Assembly: GCA_963729165.1 (NCBI GenBank)
Contig: CAVSMM010000015.1
Location: 265,791 to 329,790 of the forward strand
Reading direction: 5' to 3'
Length of the DNA: 64,000 bases
Origin: JACCZX01 sp963729165
GTDB taxonomy: Bacteria; Pseudomonadota; Gammaproteobacteria; Burkholderiales; Burkholderiaceae_F
Shown piece after piece: positions 49,332 through 59,831 of this stretch. Each line of letters opens with the position of its first letter. Position 1 is the stretch's first letter. The notes under the pieces are model-generated. The model had not been told where the DNA came from, did not search any database, and saw only the letters and a list, made by a program, of their open reading frames with translations. The translations under genes and the position numbers were made by a program.

Positions 49332-50606
49332 ACATTGCAATCGTCAACGGGCGCGTGATCGATCCGGCCACGTCATTCGACAAAGTGGCCGGCGTTTATG
49401 TCGAGGCAGGGCGGATCGCGGCGATCGGGCGGGCGCCCGAGCGCTTCAAGATCGATCGCACGCTCGATGCAAAGGGCTTGATCGTTGCGCCGGGCCTGGT
49501 CGACCTATGCGCGCGGCTGGGCGAACCCGGCCACGAAGGCGCGCTGAAAATCGAAATGAAGGCGGCACTTGCCGGCGGCGTGACCAGTGTGGTGTGCCCG
49601 CCGGACACCGATCCGCCGCTCGATGAGCCCGGCCTGGTGCGGATGCTGCGGCAGCGTTCGCGAGAATCGGCGGGCGCGCGCACGTATCCGTTGGGCGCGC
49701 TAACGGCAGCGTTGAAGGGCGAAGCGCTGGCCGAGATCAAGACATTGTCTGAAGCCGGATGCGTCGCGTTCATGCAAACGCGCAGCCTGCCGCATGACAA
49801 CTCGGTGCTGCTGCAGGCGATGCGTTATGCAAAGACGTTCGAGCTTGCCGATCTGGTTGCGGCCCGTGGAAGACACGCTGGCAGGCAGTGGAGTGGCAGG
49901 CGCCGGCGCTGTCGCCGGCCGGCTGGGGTTGCCTTCGGTGCCCGTTGTCGCCGAAACGGTCGCGCTGCACACGATCTTCGAGTTGCAGCGCGCGACCGGT
50001 GCGCGGATTCATATCTGCCGCTTGTCGTCGAGCGAAGGTATCGATCTTGTGCGGCAGGCGAAACGCGAGGGTCTTGCCGGTCACCGCCGACGTCGCCATT
50101 CATCATGTGCATTTGATCGACGTCGATATCGGCTACTTCGATCCGAATTTCCGCCTCGATCCGCCGTTGCGCGGCACGCGCGATCGCGACGCGATCGTCG
50201 CGGGGCTCGCCGACGGCACGATCGACATCATCTGCTCTGACCACGCGCCGATCGGCGAAGACGACAAGCTGCTGCCGTTCGGTGAGGCCGAGCCCGGCGC
50301 GAGCGCGCTCGAGACGCTGCTTCCCTTGACGCTGAAGTGGGCGACCGAGAACAAGATACCGCTCGTGCAGGCGCTGGCCAAAGATCACCAGCGGGCCCGC
50401 CGCAATTCTGGGCAAAGGTTCGGCAAAGGGTCAGTTGACGGTTGGGGCAAAAGCAGACGTCGTCGTCTTCGATCCGTCTGCGCCGTGGGTAGTCAGCGCT
50501 GAAACACTGATCAGTGCCGGCAAGAACACGCCGTTTGCAGGCTACGAGCTCGAAGGACGTACTCGCTACACGCTGGTCGGCGGCGAAGTCCGCTATGTCG
50601 TCGTAG
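49328..50606 (+). CDS. pyrX: Non-catalytic dihydroorotase homologue PyrC' (frameshifted)
   Basis: Dihydroorotase-like subunit that holds aspartate carbamoyltransferase together in many proteobacteria. The catalytic zinc motif HxH-x-R-x-PG is replaced: the sequence reads DLCARLGEPGHE, with both metal histidines gone, while GGVTSVVCPPDTDP, VVAETVALHTIFELQRATGARIHICRLSS and ICSDHAPI persist. Breaks occur near 49865, 50085 and 50395. The end near 50606 is uncertain. The ATG overlaps the pyrB stop (ATGA). A separate active dihydroorotase is expected elsewhere. Confidence 0.9.
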
Positions 50607-50616
50607 GCTGCCGACG

Positions 50617-51320
50617 ATGCGATGGTTGCTGGCGCCATTCCGCGCGATCGTGTTTTCTGCTCACGTGCTGCTCGGCGTTGCGATCGTGCTCGTGATTTTC
50701 CCTTTCGCGGGTCAGATCGCGCGCAATCGAATTAATCGCAGGTGGTCGCGCGTTCTGATCGCGTTGTGCGGCGCGCGCGTCGTCTGCAGCGGCATCGCGA
50801 TTCCGCACACAGCTGCAGCGCGATGGCATCGATCCTGACCAGCATCGGCCGTCTTGCATTGGCCAATCACGTCTCGTGGATGGATATTTTCGCGATCAAT
50901 GCGGTTCTTCCGAGCCGCTTTATCGCGAAGGCTGAGATCGGGAAATGGCCGTTGCTTGGCATTTTGGTGTCGGGCGGTGGCACGTTGTACATCGAACGCG
51001 GGCGGCGCCACGCAGTCGCGGCGATGAACAAGACGGTGCGAGAACACTTGAAACTCGGCGAGACGATTGTCGTGTTCGCCGAAGGAACGACGACCGACGG
51101 CAGCGTGCTGCTGCCATTTCACTCGAACGTGATTGCGCCTGCGCTCGATGTCGACGCGCAGATATGGCCGATTGCGATTCGCTATACCGAGCGCGGCAAG
51201 CGCTCATCGGCGGCCGCGTTCATCGGTGAAATGGGGTTGTTTACTTCGCTGGCGCGGATACTGGTGGCCGATCAACTGGTCGTCGAAGTCGCGCTGCTGC
51301 CGCCTATTTTGCAGCAGTGA
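50617..51320 (+). CDS. plsC: 1-acyl-sn-glycerol-3-phosphate acyltransferase (frameshifted)
   Basis: Membrane acyltransferase making phosphatidic acid. An N-terminal hydrophobic helix (FSAHVLLGVAIVLVIFPFAG), then after a break near 50825 the acceptor motif NHVSWMD, FIAKAEIGKWPLLG, GGGTLYIERGRR and FAEGTTTDG. A further indel near 51310 probably hides a C-terminal tail (ARAARAAIAQHL in another frame), so the true end may be nearer 51400. Follows pyrC' directly. Confidence 0.88.
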
Positions 51321-51416
51321 TGAGGCGGACCGGCACGCGCATTGCACGCGCTGCGCGGGCGGCGATTGCGCAGCACTTAGGAATTATCGACAGAGACGCA
51401 CGACTACACATCGCGA

Positions 51417-52236
51417 TCACGCTTCGCTGGTTTGAGACACCGGGCAATCAAGCTGAAAGAGCGCGCGGTCGTGCAGTCGCAACGCGGTGAGCTTGCCGCC
51501 CCATACACAACCTGTATCGAGCCCGATCACGTTGGCGCGTGCGACAGGCCTTCAGCCGACCAATGGCCAAACACGACCAGCGTGTCGCGCGTGGCGCGTT
51601 GCGGATGATCGAACCACGGCATGCAGCCGTGCGGCGCTTTGGCTACATTGTCCTTGTGCTTCAGGTTCATCGTTCCATCGGACGACAACACGCGGAGGCG
51701 CGTGAGCGCATTGACCACGCAGCGAAGCCGATCATTGCCGGTGAGATCGTCGCTCCATCGGCGCGGCTCATCGCCGTACATCTGGCGCAAGAAATGCGTT
51801 GTCGTCGTCCGCCGCCAGACGATCGATGAACTTCGTCGGCCAGCGATAGCGTTTGCTCGACCGTCCACGACGGCAGCACGCCCGCGTGAACGAACAGCAC
51901 GCCATCTTCAAAATGGGCCAGCGGCTGGCTGCGCACCCACGCAAGCAGCTCTTCGCGATCGGGGGCGTCGAGCACCTCCTGCAAAGTGTCGCCATCCTTC
52001 AGCGGCCTGACTCCGGCGGCGACGCCAGCAGGTGCAAATCGTGATTGCCAAGTAGCGTGACTGGCCTGACCGTGTTCGACTCGTGCCTTGACATGGCGCA
52101 GCGTCGCGAGCGATTCGAAACCGCGATTGACAAGGTCGCCGACGAAGATGTAGCGCTCCGCAGCCGGCAATTGCGCGGCGAGCTGCTTGAAGCTCGACAA
52201 GCAGCCTTGCACATCGCCGACCACATAAGTTGGCAT
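51417..52236 (-). CDS. apaH: Bis(5'-nucleosyl)-tetraphosphatase, symmetrical (frameshifted)
   Basis: Hydrolyses Ap4A to ADP and can decap NpnN-capped RNA. Metallophosphatase motifs in order: GDVQGC, FVGDLVNRG, LLGNHDLHLLA, VHAGVLPSWT and, near the end, VFGHWSAEG, plus NVIGLDTGCVWGGKLTALRL. Breaks near 52040, 51800 and 51540 split the gene. Start ATG 52236, stop TGA 51417-51419. About 272 residues. Convergent with plsC and divergent from galU. Confidence 0.93.
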
Positions 52237-52299
52237 CAGCGATTTGATTCGCTTGTTAGCATGCGCGTTGATGAAATGCATCAAGACCCCGGAGCAACA

Positions 52300-53138
52300 A
52301 TGAAGCCCGTTCGCAAGGCAGTCTTTCCGGTCGCAGGGCTCGGCACACGGTTCTTGCCGGCGACCAAGGCGATGCCGAAGGAGATGCTGCCGATCGTCGA
52401 CAAGCCGCTGATTCAGTATGCCGTCGAAGAGGCCGCCGCCGCCGGCATCACGCAGATGATATTCATCACCGGCCGCAGTAAACGTTCGATTGCAGACCAT
52501 TTTGATCGTGCGCCGGAGCTCGAAGCCGAGCTTGCGGCGAAGGGCAAGTTCGAGCTGCTCGAAGTCGTGCGCAACATTTCGCCGGAGACCGAAAGCTTCG
52601 TCTACATCCGCCAACCCGAACCGCTCGGATTGGGGCACGCAGTACTGTGCGCAGAAGCGGTCGTCGGTGATGAGCCATTCGCCGTCATTCTTGCCGACGA
52701 TCTGATCGACGCCGAGCAATCCGTGATCGGGCAGCTGGTCGACGCACGCAGCGCACGCGGCGGCGGCAACGTCGTCGCCGTAGAGGACGTGCCGCGCGCA
52801 GAAACCGAAAAGATACGGAATCGTCAGCAGCGATCCGATCGACAGCCGCACGTCGCGGATGTCGCACATCGTCGAGAAGCCGGCGCCTGATCAAGGCGCC
52901 ATCAACGCTGGCGGTGGTCGGTCGCTACGTGCTCGAACCCGAAATATTCGAGCACCTGCGCTCGATTCCGCGCGGCGCCGGCGGCGAGATTCAGCTGACC
53001 GACGCAATCGCACGCATGTTGTCGTCCGAAGCGACATTTGCGTATCGCTACCAGGGCGGCGATTCGATTGCGGGTCGAAAGAGGGGTTCGTTGCTGCGAC
53101 GGTGCACTTCGCGCAGAAAGGCGGGTTACGCCGTTTAG
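52300..53138 (+). CDS. galU: UTP-glucose-1-phosphate uridylyltransferase (frameshifted)
   Basis: Makes UDP-glucose for surface polysaccharides. KAVFPVAGLGTRFLPATKAMPKEMLPIVDKP is the nucleotidyltransferase signature; DDLID, VEKPAPDQ, GRYVLEPEIFEHL, GGEIQLTDAIA and FDCGSKEGFV follow in three further frames (breaks near 52815, 52895 and 53060). ATG 52300 has GGAG five bases upstream. The C-terminus ends soon after FDCGSKEGF and lacks about 15-20 residues of the usual tail, which may be another indel effect. Confidence 0.93.
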
Positions 53139-53159
53139 CCGGATCCATTTGGTTCGTCA

Positions 53160-54233
53160 TCATCGTATCGCGCGCGCGCGCAATCGATACAGCCTGAACG
53201 GCATGAAAAAACACGGCGAAGTAGGCCGCGCACACCAGCGAGAAACGACCAGAAGATCCACCAATCGGGAACGTCTAGCTGCCATAAAGCCGTGCCGATC
53301 GCGGCCATCAGAGCGTTGGCTGCGACCAACAATGCCAAGCGTCGCGCGCGGCGAATAGCCGCGCCGCATCAGGATGTGATGAATGTGATCGCGATCTGGC
53401 GACATCGGACTGCGGCGCCGCGCCAGGCGCCGCACAGTCACCGTGAAGACGTCCATCAAGAGAAGTCCTAACACCCACAGCATCGTTGGCGTCGGAACAT
53501 TGTTCATATTTTGCTGAGTCAGCGAAACCGAGAACCACGCGATAGCGAAGCCAAGCACCATGCTGCCGGCGTCGCCCATGAACGTGCGATGCTCCCCGCG
53601 CAAAGGCCACGGCAGATTGAAAAACAGAAAGCCGACCACTGCTCCGGCCAGCACGATAATGATCTTCGCCGCGTTGAGATCGCCGATGACAAGCGCAAAC
53701 AGCGCGAAGAACGCCAGCATGACAAGCGCGAGGCTTCCTGCCAGACCATCCAGCCCATCGAACATATTGATGGCGTTGATGACCGCGACCGTCGCAAAGA
53801 CCGTCAGCGGAATGCCCCACAGGCGCGTGTTGATCGGATCGGTGGCGAACAGGTTTCCGAGGTTGATCAGAAAATTGGCGCCGCCCGACGTCATCAGCAC
53901 TGCGGCGAAAATCTGGACCAGCATTTTCGTGCCCGCTGATACTTCGCCGAGATCATCCAGCAATCCGGTCGTCGCGAGTATCACGGCGCCGACAAAGAAC
54001 GCTGCGTATTGGCCGAATGCCGAAAACGATGCAGCAAGCGCAACCAGCATGGCTGACGTGATCGCTACTCCGCCCGTGACCGCTACCGGCGCCGCGTGCC
54101 GCTTGCGCCCTCCAGGTACATCGACCAATTGCCAGCGTTCCGCCGGCCGCCGCAGCATCAGGATCAGCAATGCAGTGACGAAGGCGGCGAATACGGCTTG
54201 CGCCAGATAGGTGAGTGGCAGGTGAGTGAACAT
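53160..54233 (-). CDS. MraY/WecA-like polyprenyl-phosphate sugar-1-phosphate transferase (indel near the end)
   Basis: Starts lipid-linked glycan assembly by moving a GlcNAc-type sugar phosphate onto undecaprenyl phosphate. About ten transmembrane helices; active-site loops DDLGE, NAINMFDGLDGLAG, HRTFMGDAGSM and the C-terminal DRDHIHHILMRRGYSPR are those of the WecA/WbpL subfamily. Near 53325-53335 the frame breaks; a final membrane helix (ANALMAAIGTALW, WWIFWSFLAGV) continues in another frame and the true stop is unclear. Last gene of the minus-strand polysaccharide cluster; the sugar is not determined. Confidence 0.88.
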   Translation of the reverse strand: MFTHLPLTYLAQAVFAAFVTALLILMLRRPAERWQLVDVPGGRKRHAAPVAVTGGVAITSAMLVALAASFSAFGQYAAFFVGAVILATTGLLDDLGEVSAGTKMLVQIFAAVLMTSGGANFLINLGNLFATDPINTRLWGIPLTVFATVAVINAINMFDGLDGLAGSLALVMLAFFALFALVIGDLNAAKIIIVLAGAVVGFLFFNLPWPLRGEHRTFMGDAGSMVLGFAIAWFSVSLTQQNMNNVPTPTMLWVLGLLLMDVFTVTVRRLARRRSPMSPDRDHIHHILMRRGYSPRATLGIVGRSQRSDGRDRHGFMAARRSRLVDLLVVSRWCARPTSPCFFMPFRLYRLRARAIR

Positions 54234-54239
54234 GCTGAA

Positions 54240-55391
54240 TTATCCCGCGCTGGGCGGTGGATGCGGGCCCATCAGCACGCGTTGATAGACATCGACCGTT
54301 TTCTGCACCATCTGCTCAACCGAAAATAATTCGCTCACGCGTCGGTTGCCGGCTGCTCCCAAGCGGGCGCGCAACGCGCTGTCAGCGATTAACGAGCGCA
54401 ACGCGGTCGCCAGTGCATTCGCGTCGCCGGGCGGTACCAGTAATCCTGTTTCGCCATCGAGCGTGACGAACTCGACGCCGGTTCCGAGCCGCGTCGTAAC
54501 GACGGGCTTACGGCAATACATCGCTTCAAGCTGCACTAATCCGAATTGCTCCGAGCGTGCGACCGACGGCATGCAAAAAACATCACAAGCTTCGTAATAG
54601 GCGCTCAGTAGATGGTCAGGAATAAAGCCGACGAATTTGACTCTATCGGCCAGCCCGAGGTCAACCGCAAGCTGCGTCAGTGACGCGGTGAGTGGTCCGC
54701 GTCCGCCGATCCATAGGCTGGCGTCGACGCCTTTCATGGCGCGAATGAGAACATCGAAACCCTTGTAGTAGACGTGGCGGCCCAGCGCGAAAATCACTGG
54801 TCGGCCTGCGCGCTCGGTCAGCAGCTCATCCAACTTGCGGCGCGAATCATCAGACGGGCCAAGCACGGCTGGGTCAAAGCCATATGGAATCACTTCGCGA
54901 ATCTGACCCGGCTTGCCCACCGGAATCTGCAACGAAGTCGAGAAATGCTGTGGGGTCGCGCCGATCAACGCATCGGCGTCACGAACAAATGACTGCAAGA
55001 ATGGCGAGTAAAGCGACAGCGCCCACTGTTGCTTGACGATATCGCTGTGCCAGGAAATCACCCGCCGCACACTGCGCGGCAATGCCAAAGCTGTCAAATG
55101 TCCGAGCGGATCGGGAAAGTGCAGATGAACAAGGTCGAATCCGTATTGCCGATGCAAGCGGCGAGCGACCGCCGGCATCGTCGGGGCCAACGCAACACTG
55201 GCGATCGATCCGTAGTTTGCCACCCGAGTCGTGCTGTAACCATTGCGTCGATGCTCATCTGTAAAGCCGCGATCATGGGCAACGAGATTGACAACCTCTA
55301 TCTCGGAAGGCATGCCGCGTAACAACGTGCGCAAATACCGCTCGATGCCGCCGACATCGCCGTCATACTTGCCCAAGTGAAGGATCTTCAA
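54240..55391 (-). CDS. GT4 family glycosyltransferase
   Basis: GT-B fold retaining glycosyltransferase. KILHLGKYDGDVGGIERYL at the start, FALGRHVYYKGFDVLIRAM in the donor domain and the EX7E-type motif in SEQFGLVQLEAMYCRKPVV. I choose TTG 55391 because it overlaps the stop of the previous gene (TTGA) and gives the family start (M)KILHLGK; a longer form from ATG 55445 is possible but covers the upstream gene. About 383 residues. Donor and acceptor sugars unknown. Confidence 0.87.
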   Translation of the reverse strand: MKILHLGKYDGDVGGIERYLRTLLRGMPSEIEVVNLVAHDRGFTDEHRRNGYSTTRVANYGSIASVALAPTMPAVARRLHRQYGFDLVHLHFPDPLGHLTALALPRSVRRVISWHSDIVKQQWALSLYSPFLQSFVRDADALIGATPQHFSTSLQIPVGKPGQIREVIPYGFDPAVLGPSDDSRRKLDELLTERAGRPVIFALGRHVYYKGFDVLIRAMKGVDASLWIGGRGPLTASLTQLAVDLGLADRVKFVGFIPDHLLSAYYEACDVFCMPSVARSEQFGLVQLEAMYCRKPVVTTRLGTGVEFVTLDGETGLLVPPGDANALATALRSLIADSALRARLGAAGNRRVSELFSVEQMVQKTVDVYQRVLMGPHPPPSAG

Positions 55392-56524
55392 GCGGCCAGG
55401 GTGTTCTTGTAAACGGTTAACGTTTCGCGTGCGCAACGATCCCATGAAAATTGCGCAGCTCGTTGCAGCGACGCCGCCGAGCGTTCGCGCCTGAACTGCG
55501 GATCTTCAATCAAGCGACGCATCGCGAGACTTAAAGCGTCGACGTTGTGCGGATCGTGCAGCACCGCCGCAGGGCCACCAACCTCCGGCAATGAGGATGC
55601 GTTCGACATGATGACCGGCGCGCCACAAGCCATCGCCTCCAGCGGAGGGAGCCCGAAACCTTCATAGATCGACGGATAGAGCAGCGCGCAGGCTCCGGAA
55701 TAAAGATCGGCCAAGTCTTCGTCGGCGACGTAACCCGGCGTGATAACTTCGCCGCGAACCGCCGGCAACTTCATTTCGTGCTCAAGGCGCGAAGTAAGCC
55801 ACCCATGCATTCCGACCAGCACCAGCGGGAAGCGACGCCGCAGCAGTTCTGGTAACAGCGCATGCGCACGCAGAGCACTTTCAACGTTCTTGCGCGGCTC
55901 TAATGTGCCGACACACAGAAAGTACGATCCATCGCGCACGCCGTTGCGTTCAAGCGTCGCCCGACGCTGCTCCAGCGTTCGAGGCCAAAAAATATCGCGA
56001 GAAGCCAATGGCGTTGTCGTCACCTTGGACGGCCGCACTCCGTAGTGGTCGATGACCTCCGATCGCACAAATTCGGAGTCAACCAGAATATGAGTCGCTC
56101 GCTCGATGGCAAGCGGCAATAGCTTGTTGATGATTCGAACGCGTGCCACTGGATGAGTATCAGGAAACCTCACCCACGATAGATCGTGCACCGTTATGAC
56201 AGTCCGCCCCTCGAAGCGAAAGGGTAGAAAGCTCGGCTCGTGATACAGCTCAGGTCGAAATCGTTTGATTCCAAGCGTGAAATAGCGCTGCTGAACCGCC
56301 CGGCTGAGTTCATACGGAAACGGCAGCCATCGTTTGACCAGCGGCTTGAGAAACTCCATGCGTCTTGAGGGAGTCGCCTTCAAGTCTCGGCTCCACGCAT
56401 TGGCGTAAAAAAATTCCAGATCGACTTCATTTAAGGCGCCCAGCGCACTACCGAGATTCAGCGTGTACTGGCCGATGCCGGTTAGCGGCGACAACAGCTG
56501 AGACGCGTTGAACGCTACCTTCAC
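55388..56524 (-). CDS. GT4 family glycosyltransferase (mannosyltransferase-like)
   Basis: 378 residues, GT-B fold. MKVAFNASQLLSPLTGIGQYT, YHEPSFLPFRFEGRTVITVHDLSW, FLCVGTLEPRKNVESAL and the E-x7-E motif in YPSIYEGFGLPPLEAMACGAPV match the WbdA/MtfB-like mannosyltransferase group. Intact; 3 bases after the 880-residue glycosyltransferase gene. Specificity is inferred only from the group. Confidence 0.87.
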   Translation of the reverse strand: MKVAFNASQLLSPLTGIGQYTLNLGSALGALNEVDLEFFYANAWSRDLKATPSRRMEFLKPLVKRWLPFPYELSRAVQQRYFTLGIKRFRPELYHEPSFLPFRFEGRTVITVHDLSWVRFPDTHPVARVRIINKLLPLAIERATHILVDSEFVRSEVIDHYGVRPSKVTTTPLASRDIFWPRTLEQRRATLERNGVRDGSYFLCVGTLEPRKNVESALRAHALLPELLRRRFPLVLVGMHGWLTSRLEHEMKLPAVRGEVITPGYVADEDLADLYSGACALLYPSIYEGFGLPPLEAMACGAPVIMSNASSLPEVGGPAAVLHDPHNVDALSLAMRRLIEDPQFRRERSAASLQRAAQFSWDRCARETLTVYKNTLAA

Positions 56525-56527
56525 TGT

Positions 56528-59170
56528 CTATCGGGACGCCAGCATTTCGCGAATGCGCTGTAACTCGCTAGATAACGCATGGCTGGCGGCCGTTGGACTC
56601 ATCTGGCTACGGACGAACTCCTGTCCGCGCGTTGCAATTTGCTCGCGAAAAACGGAATCACGAGCAATTTTCTGCATCGATTGCGCGGCGTGATCGACAT
56701 CGGGCTCCGCCCACTGTTGACCATCCGCATGTGGATACGCGCCCGGTGGAATGTCAACCAGGCGGTAATTAACCAGACAGCTATTGCTCTCGTTCATGAA
56801 CTGCAGATTGCCCGAATACCCGGTGCCGATCACCGGCTTGCCCAAGTACATCGACTCGGCAAGGCCCAAACCCAGGCCTTCGGCGCGATGCAGCGATACA
56901 TAGCTATCGCACACGGATTGCAGGCCCCACATCGCGTCACGCGGCAAATTGGCATCGATCAGAACAATGCGAGGATCGTTTGCACACGCAGTGTGTAATG
57001 CAGCAAAGCGTTCGGGTGCGCGCTCGGCGCCGATCGACTTGAGAACCAGACTCACACTTCGGTCCGAACGAGATGGAAACGCGCGCTGAAATGCCTGCAC
57101 CACGCTTTCCGGGTTTTTTCGATCGACGTAGGAAAAGAAATCGAAGCTGAACAGAAAAATGAACGGCTCAGCTGGAAGCCCAAACTCTGTGCGGTCAAAG
57201 CGTCGCGGCAACACGATCTGTATCGGATAAGGAACAATTTGCACCGGCTTGTCGACTGCTGCTTCTTTTACGGCGTCATGCACGTGGCGACTCGCTACCC
57301 ATATCTCGTCGACCAGCGCCAGAGAACGTGCCCAGGCGTCGGGGAAACGCGCGAGCTCCCAGAACCAGTAGCCGACGTTGTAGTGGCCGCGCAGCACGGA
57401 AGAGCCGAATGTGTCGAACAAGATCGGAGTCTGATCTGCATTCACGAAACAGAGGTTGGCTTGGTAGTGCGGTCGCGCCGAGAGGTGCTGGTCAAAGCTG
57501 CGATCGGCGACTCGTTCAGCGACACCCGCGTCAAAGTTGAGCAGCGCGGTTGCCGGTCCATGCTCGCGCGCGGCGGTGGCAAAGGCCCGAGCGCACTCGC
57601 CAATGCTGAATTCCCCGCGAAAGTAGCCGATCAAATTGAACCCCGCATTGCGATCGGTCACTGAGATTGTGGCGGGCGCAGTTACGCTGAGCGAGCTCCA
57701 CAACGAAAATCGACTGACCGATCTCAATACGGCTTTGTGCAAGGGCTCTTGCATCGAGGCCGGAATTCGATAGTAGAGACGGCGCATTCGGGTACTGCGG
57801 CGAACAGAATCGAATGCTCGAAGAGCGAAGCGCGATACCACTCCTATCAGCGCGTCGGTATAGCGACTTGAAATCTGAGCCGTCTGACGGCGCCGCTCGC
57901 CCAGTGCACCCAGGGCACCGGACGATCGGAAACTTTCCAATTCGTGTCTGGCCGCGTCGATATGGCTCTGTCCAACACCGACCACGCGCTGTCCAACAGC
58001 CACGAACCAAGCCAACAACGCTTCGCGTCCCGCTTCGTTCGACAGATCGAACGAATCACGAAGCAGGTCGCGGCGACGCCAAACTTCGTGCAGCAGCATC
58101 GAGATTCGGGGAGCCGCCTTCGATAATTGATCGGTCGGCTTATCGAACGCGGCAGCGTCGATTGCGAATGGATCGCGCGCGGGATGCGGCGTGCCGATGT
58201 CAAAGTGACGGCGAAAGACTTGCCGCATTTCAGGGACGATGGCGGTGCCATTTTTCATGGTGCCGAATGCATACGGCGCCTTTGCGAAACGGTCGTAACC
58301 GTTCGCAAGCAGTTCGTTGATGTAGCCGCGAAATACTGGCGCGAACGCGCCGAGGTCCGCTTCCGAAAAACGGGTCTGATGCTTCGAGAAAACCACCGGG
58401 TCGTGCGGATCGATTCCGGAGAAATGAAAGAACGCGATCGGCTCACCGCCGGCCGTGTATTGATCGCCGACCTTAGCGAGCGGCCGGTGCAACAAGTTCC
58501 AGTAGGCGACGTTGTAACCCGAATGCCGCAGCACCCGAACGTCAGGAAACAAGCCCGGCGCCAGGTCAATCCATTTCTGATCGGTGAACAGCCCCGCTTC
58601 GGGGTCGACAAACGCGCCGAACTCCAACCGCCGCGCCCACCAGTCGAGCATCTGCTTGCGAAACGGATGGTCGGCGATCGCCACAAAACCGCAGTTGTAG
58701 ACGCCGGCGCGCATGATTGACAGCTCGGAGGGTGTCTTGTCGTCGTGCAGCGGCGCGGTCAGGTGAGGCGTGAGCACCGCGAGTGCGCCGCGCTCGAAGA
58801 GTTCTTCCACCGCGCTTAGGGGCCGAAAAAACTGGATGTCGGGGTCGATGTACATCACCCCGTCTTTTGCTGAAGGAATGTGCTCGAAAATCCACCGAAA
58901 GACATACGGTTTTACCGCAGTGTTCAATTCCATCACACCGTAGCGGAAGAAGAAGTGCTCGGCGTGAGGCAAAGCGAGCGATCGCACCGGCAACACCCGG
59001 CAACGGTTACCTAACTCCTCCTGCGCAACAGCCGGATCGTCGACGATGCACAGGACAAGCTCGGAGTCTGGATAGAACCTGCGTATCGACGCGAACAGAG
59101 TCTTCGCGTAAGCGAGGTAGTTGGTCGAGACGATCGAAAAGAAGACCGGCGTTCGGCCTTTGTGAATCAT
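56528..59170 (-). CDS. 880-residue two-domain glycosyltransferase (GT-A plus GT-B)
   Basis: The N-terminal part (residues about 1-290) is GT8/GT-A-like: VFFSIVSTNYLAYAKTLFASI, the metal-binding DPD in MYIDPDIQFFRPL, and CGFVAI with FFHFSGIDP. The C-terminal part (about 500-870) is GT4/GT-B-like: GYFRGEFSIGECARAF, a domain-junction FLFSFDFFSYVDRKNPESVVQAF, and the E-x7-E motif in HRAEGLGLGLAESMYLGKPVIG. Between them lies a 200-residue helical linker. The gene is intact although its neighbours carry indels, so the fusion is real. It likely adds two sugars in sequence; substrates unknown. Confidence 0.85.
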   Translation of the reverse strand: MIHKGRTPVFFSIVSTNYLAYAKTLFASIRRFYPDSELVLCIVDDPAVAQEELGNRCRVLPVRSLALPHAEHFFFRYGVMELNTAVKPYVFRWIFEHIPSAKDGVMYIDPDIQFFRPLSAVEELFERGALAVLTPHLTAPLHDDKTPSELSIMRAGVYNCGFVAIADHPFRKQMLDWWARRLEFGAFVDPEAGLFTDQKWIDLAPGLFPDVRVLRHSGYNVAYWNLLHRPLAKVGDQYTAGGEPIAFFHFSGIDPHDPVVFSKHQTRFSEADLGAFAPVFRGYINELLANGYDRFAKAPYAFGTMKNGTAIVPEMRQVFRRHFDIGTPHPARDPFAIDAAAFDKPTDQLSKAAPRISMLLHEVWRRRDLLRDSFDLSNEAGREALLAWFVAVGQRVVGVGQSHIDAARHELESFRSSGALGALGERRRQTAQISSRYTDALIGVVSRFALRAFDSVRRSTRMRRLYYRIPASMQEPLHKAVLRSVSRFSLWSSLSVTAPATISVTDRNAGFNLIGYFRGEFSIGECARAFATAAREHGPATALLNFDAGVAERVADRSFDQHLSARPHYQANLCFVNADQTPILFDTFGSSVLRGHYNVGYWFWELARFPDAWARSLALVDEIWVASRHVHDAVKEAAVDKPVQIVPYPIQIVLPRRFDRTEFGLPAEPFIFLFSFDFFSYVDRKNPESVVQAFQRAFPSRSDRSVSLVLKSIGAERAPERFAALHTACANDPRIVLIDANLPRDAMWGLQSVCDSYVSLHRAEGLGLGLAESMYLGKPVIGTGYSGNLQFMNESNSCLVNYRLVDIPPGAYPHADGQQWAEPDVDHAAQSMQKIARDSVFREQIATRGQEFVRSQMSPTAASHALSSELQRIREMLASR

Positions 59171-59198
59171 TAGGTAAACCGCTTAACCGAGGGGACGC

Positions 59199-59831
59199 TT
59201 ACTTGATCGCACGCAGCGTGAAATCCACTTGCAGCATCGGGTACAAGAACGCGTATCGCTCTTCATATTTGTCTTTGTGCTTATTGGCCCACGCGGTTAG
59301 CCATCGAGCGATGCCGGTTCGATGCCCGAGCGCACCACGATCGTATTCGCACTCGACGAGTTCGAAAGCGGCCTTCGTGTAGCCGTAACGGTAAAACGGG
59401 CGATCGGGACAGAAGTAATCGAACGAACGAGACGTCAGAGCACGTTTGTGCGTTGGATCGGTATAAAAATGAACACTGCTCATGAAAGGGCCAGAAATCT
59501 CGATCGTTGCGCCGGGGCTGGCGATGCGCCAGATCTCTTCAACGGTCTTCACAAAATCCTCGACATGCTCAAGCACGTCGAGACAGATAATCCGATCCCA
59601 ACTGTTATCGCTCAATGGATAGGGGTAAACATTCAGGTCATGGATCAAATCGGCTTGCGATCCGGCAATGATATCGACTCCGAATGCGCCGGGCCTCTTG
59701 TTGAATCCACAGCCGAGATCCAGCACGCGCTCCTGCTTGACGGAACTGACCGCGGACTCGTGCGCACGAGGCGGCAGAGCCGTGACCAGCGGAGGTTGTT
59801 CAGCAAGGCGGGCGATATCCATCGGGCTCAT
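59199..59831 (-). CDS. SAM-dependent methyltransferase (class I)
   Basis: 210 residues with the SAM motif I VLDLGCGFNKRPG, the acidic loop FGVDII and the DVLEHVED motif. Such genes in O-antigen clusters often methylate a sugar, which can cap chain growth; that role here is inference. Its ATG overlaps the flippase stop (ATGA). Intact. Confidence 0.85.
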   Translation of the reverse strand: MSPMDIARLAEQPPLVTALPPRAHESAVSSVKQERVLDLGCGFNKRPGAFGVDIIAGSQADLIHDLNVYPYPLSDNSWDRIICLDVLEHVEDFVKTVEEIWRIASPGATIEISGPFMSSVHFYTDPTHKRALTSRSFDYFCPDRPFYRYGYTKAAFELVECEYDRGALGHRTGIARWLTAWANKHKDKYEERYAFLYPMLQVDFTLRAIK

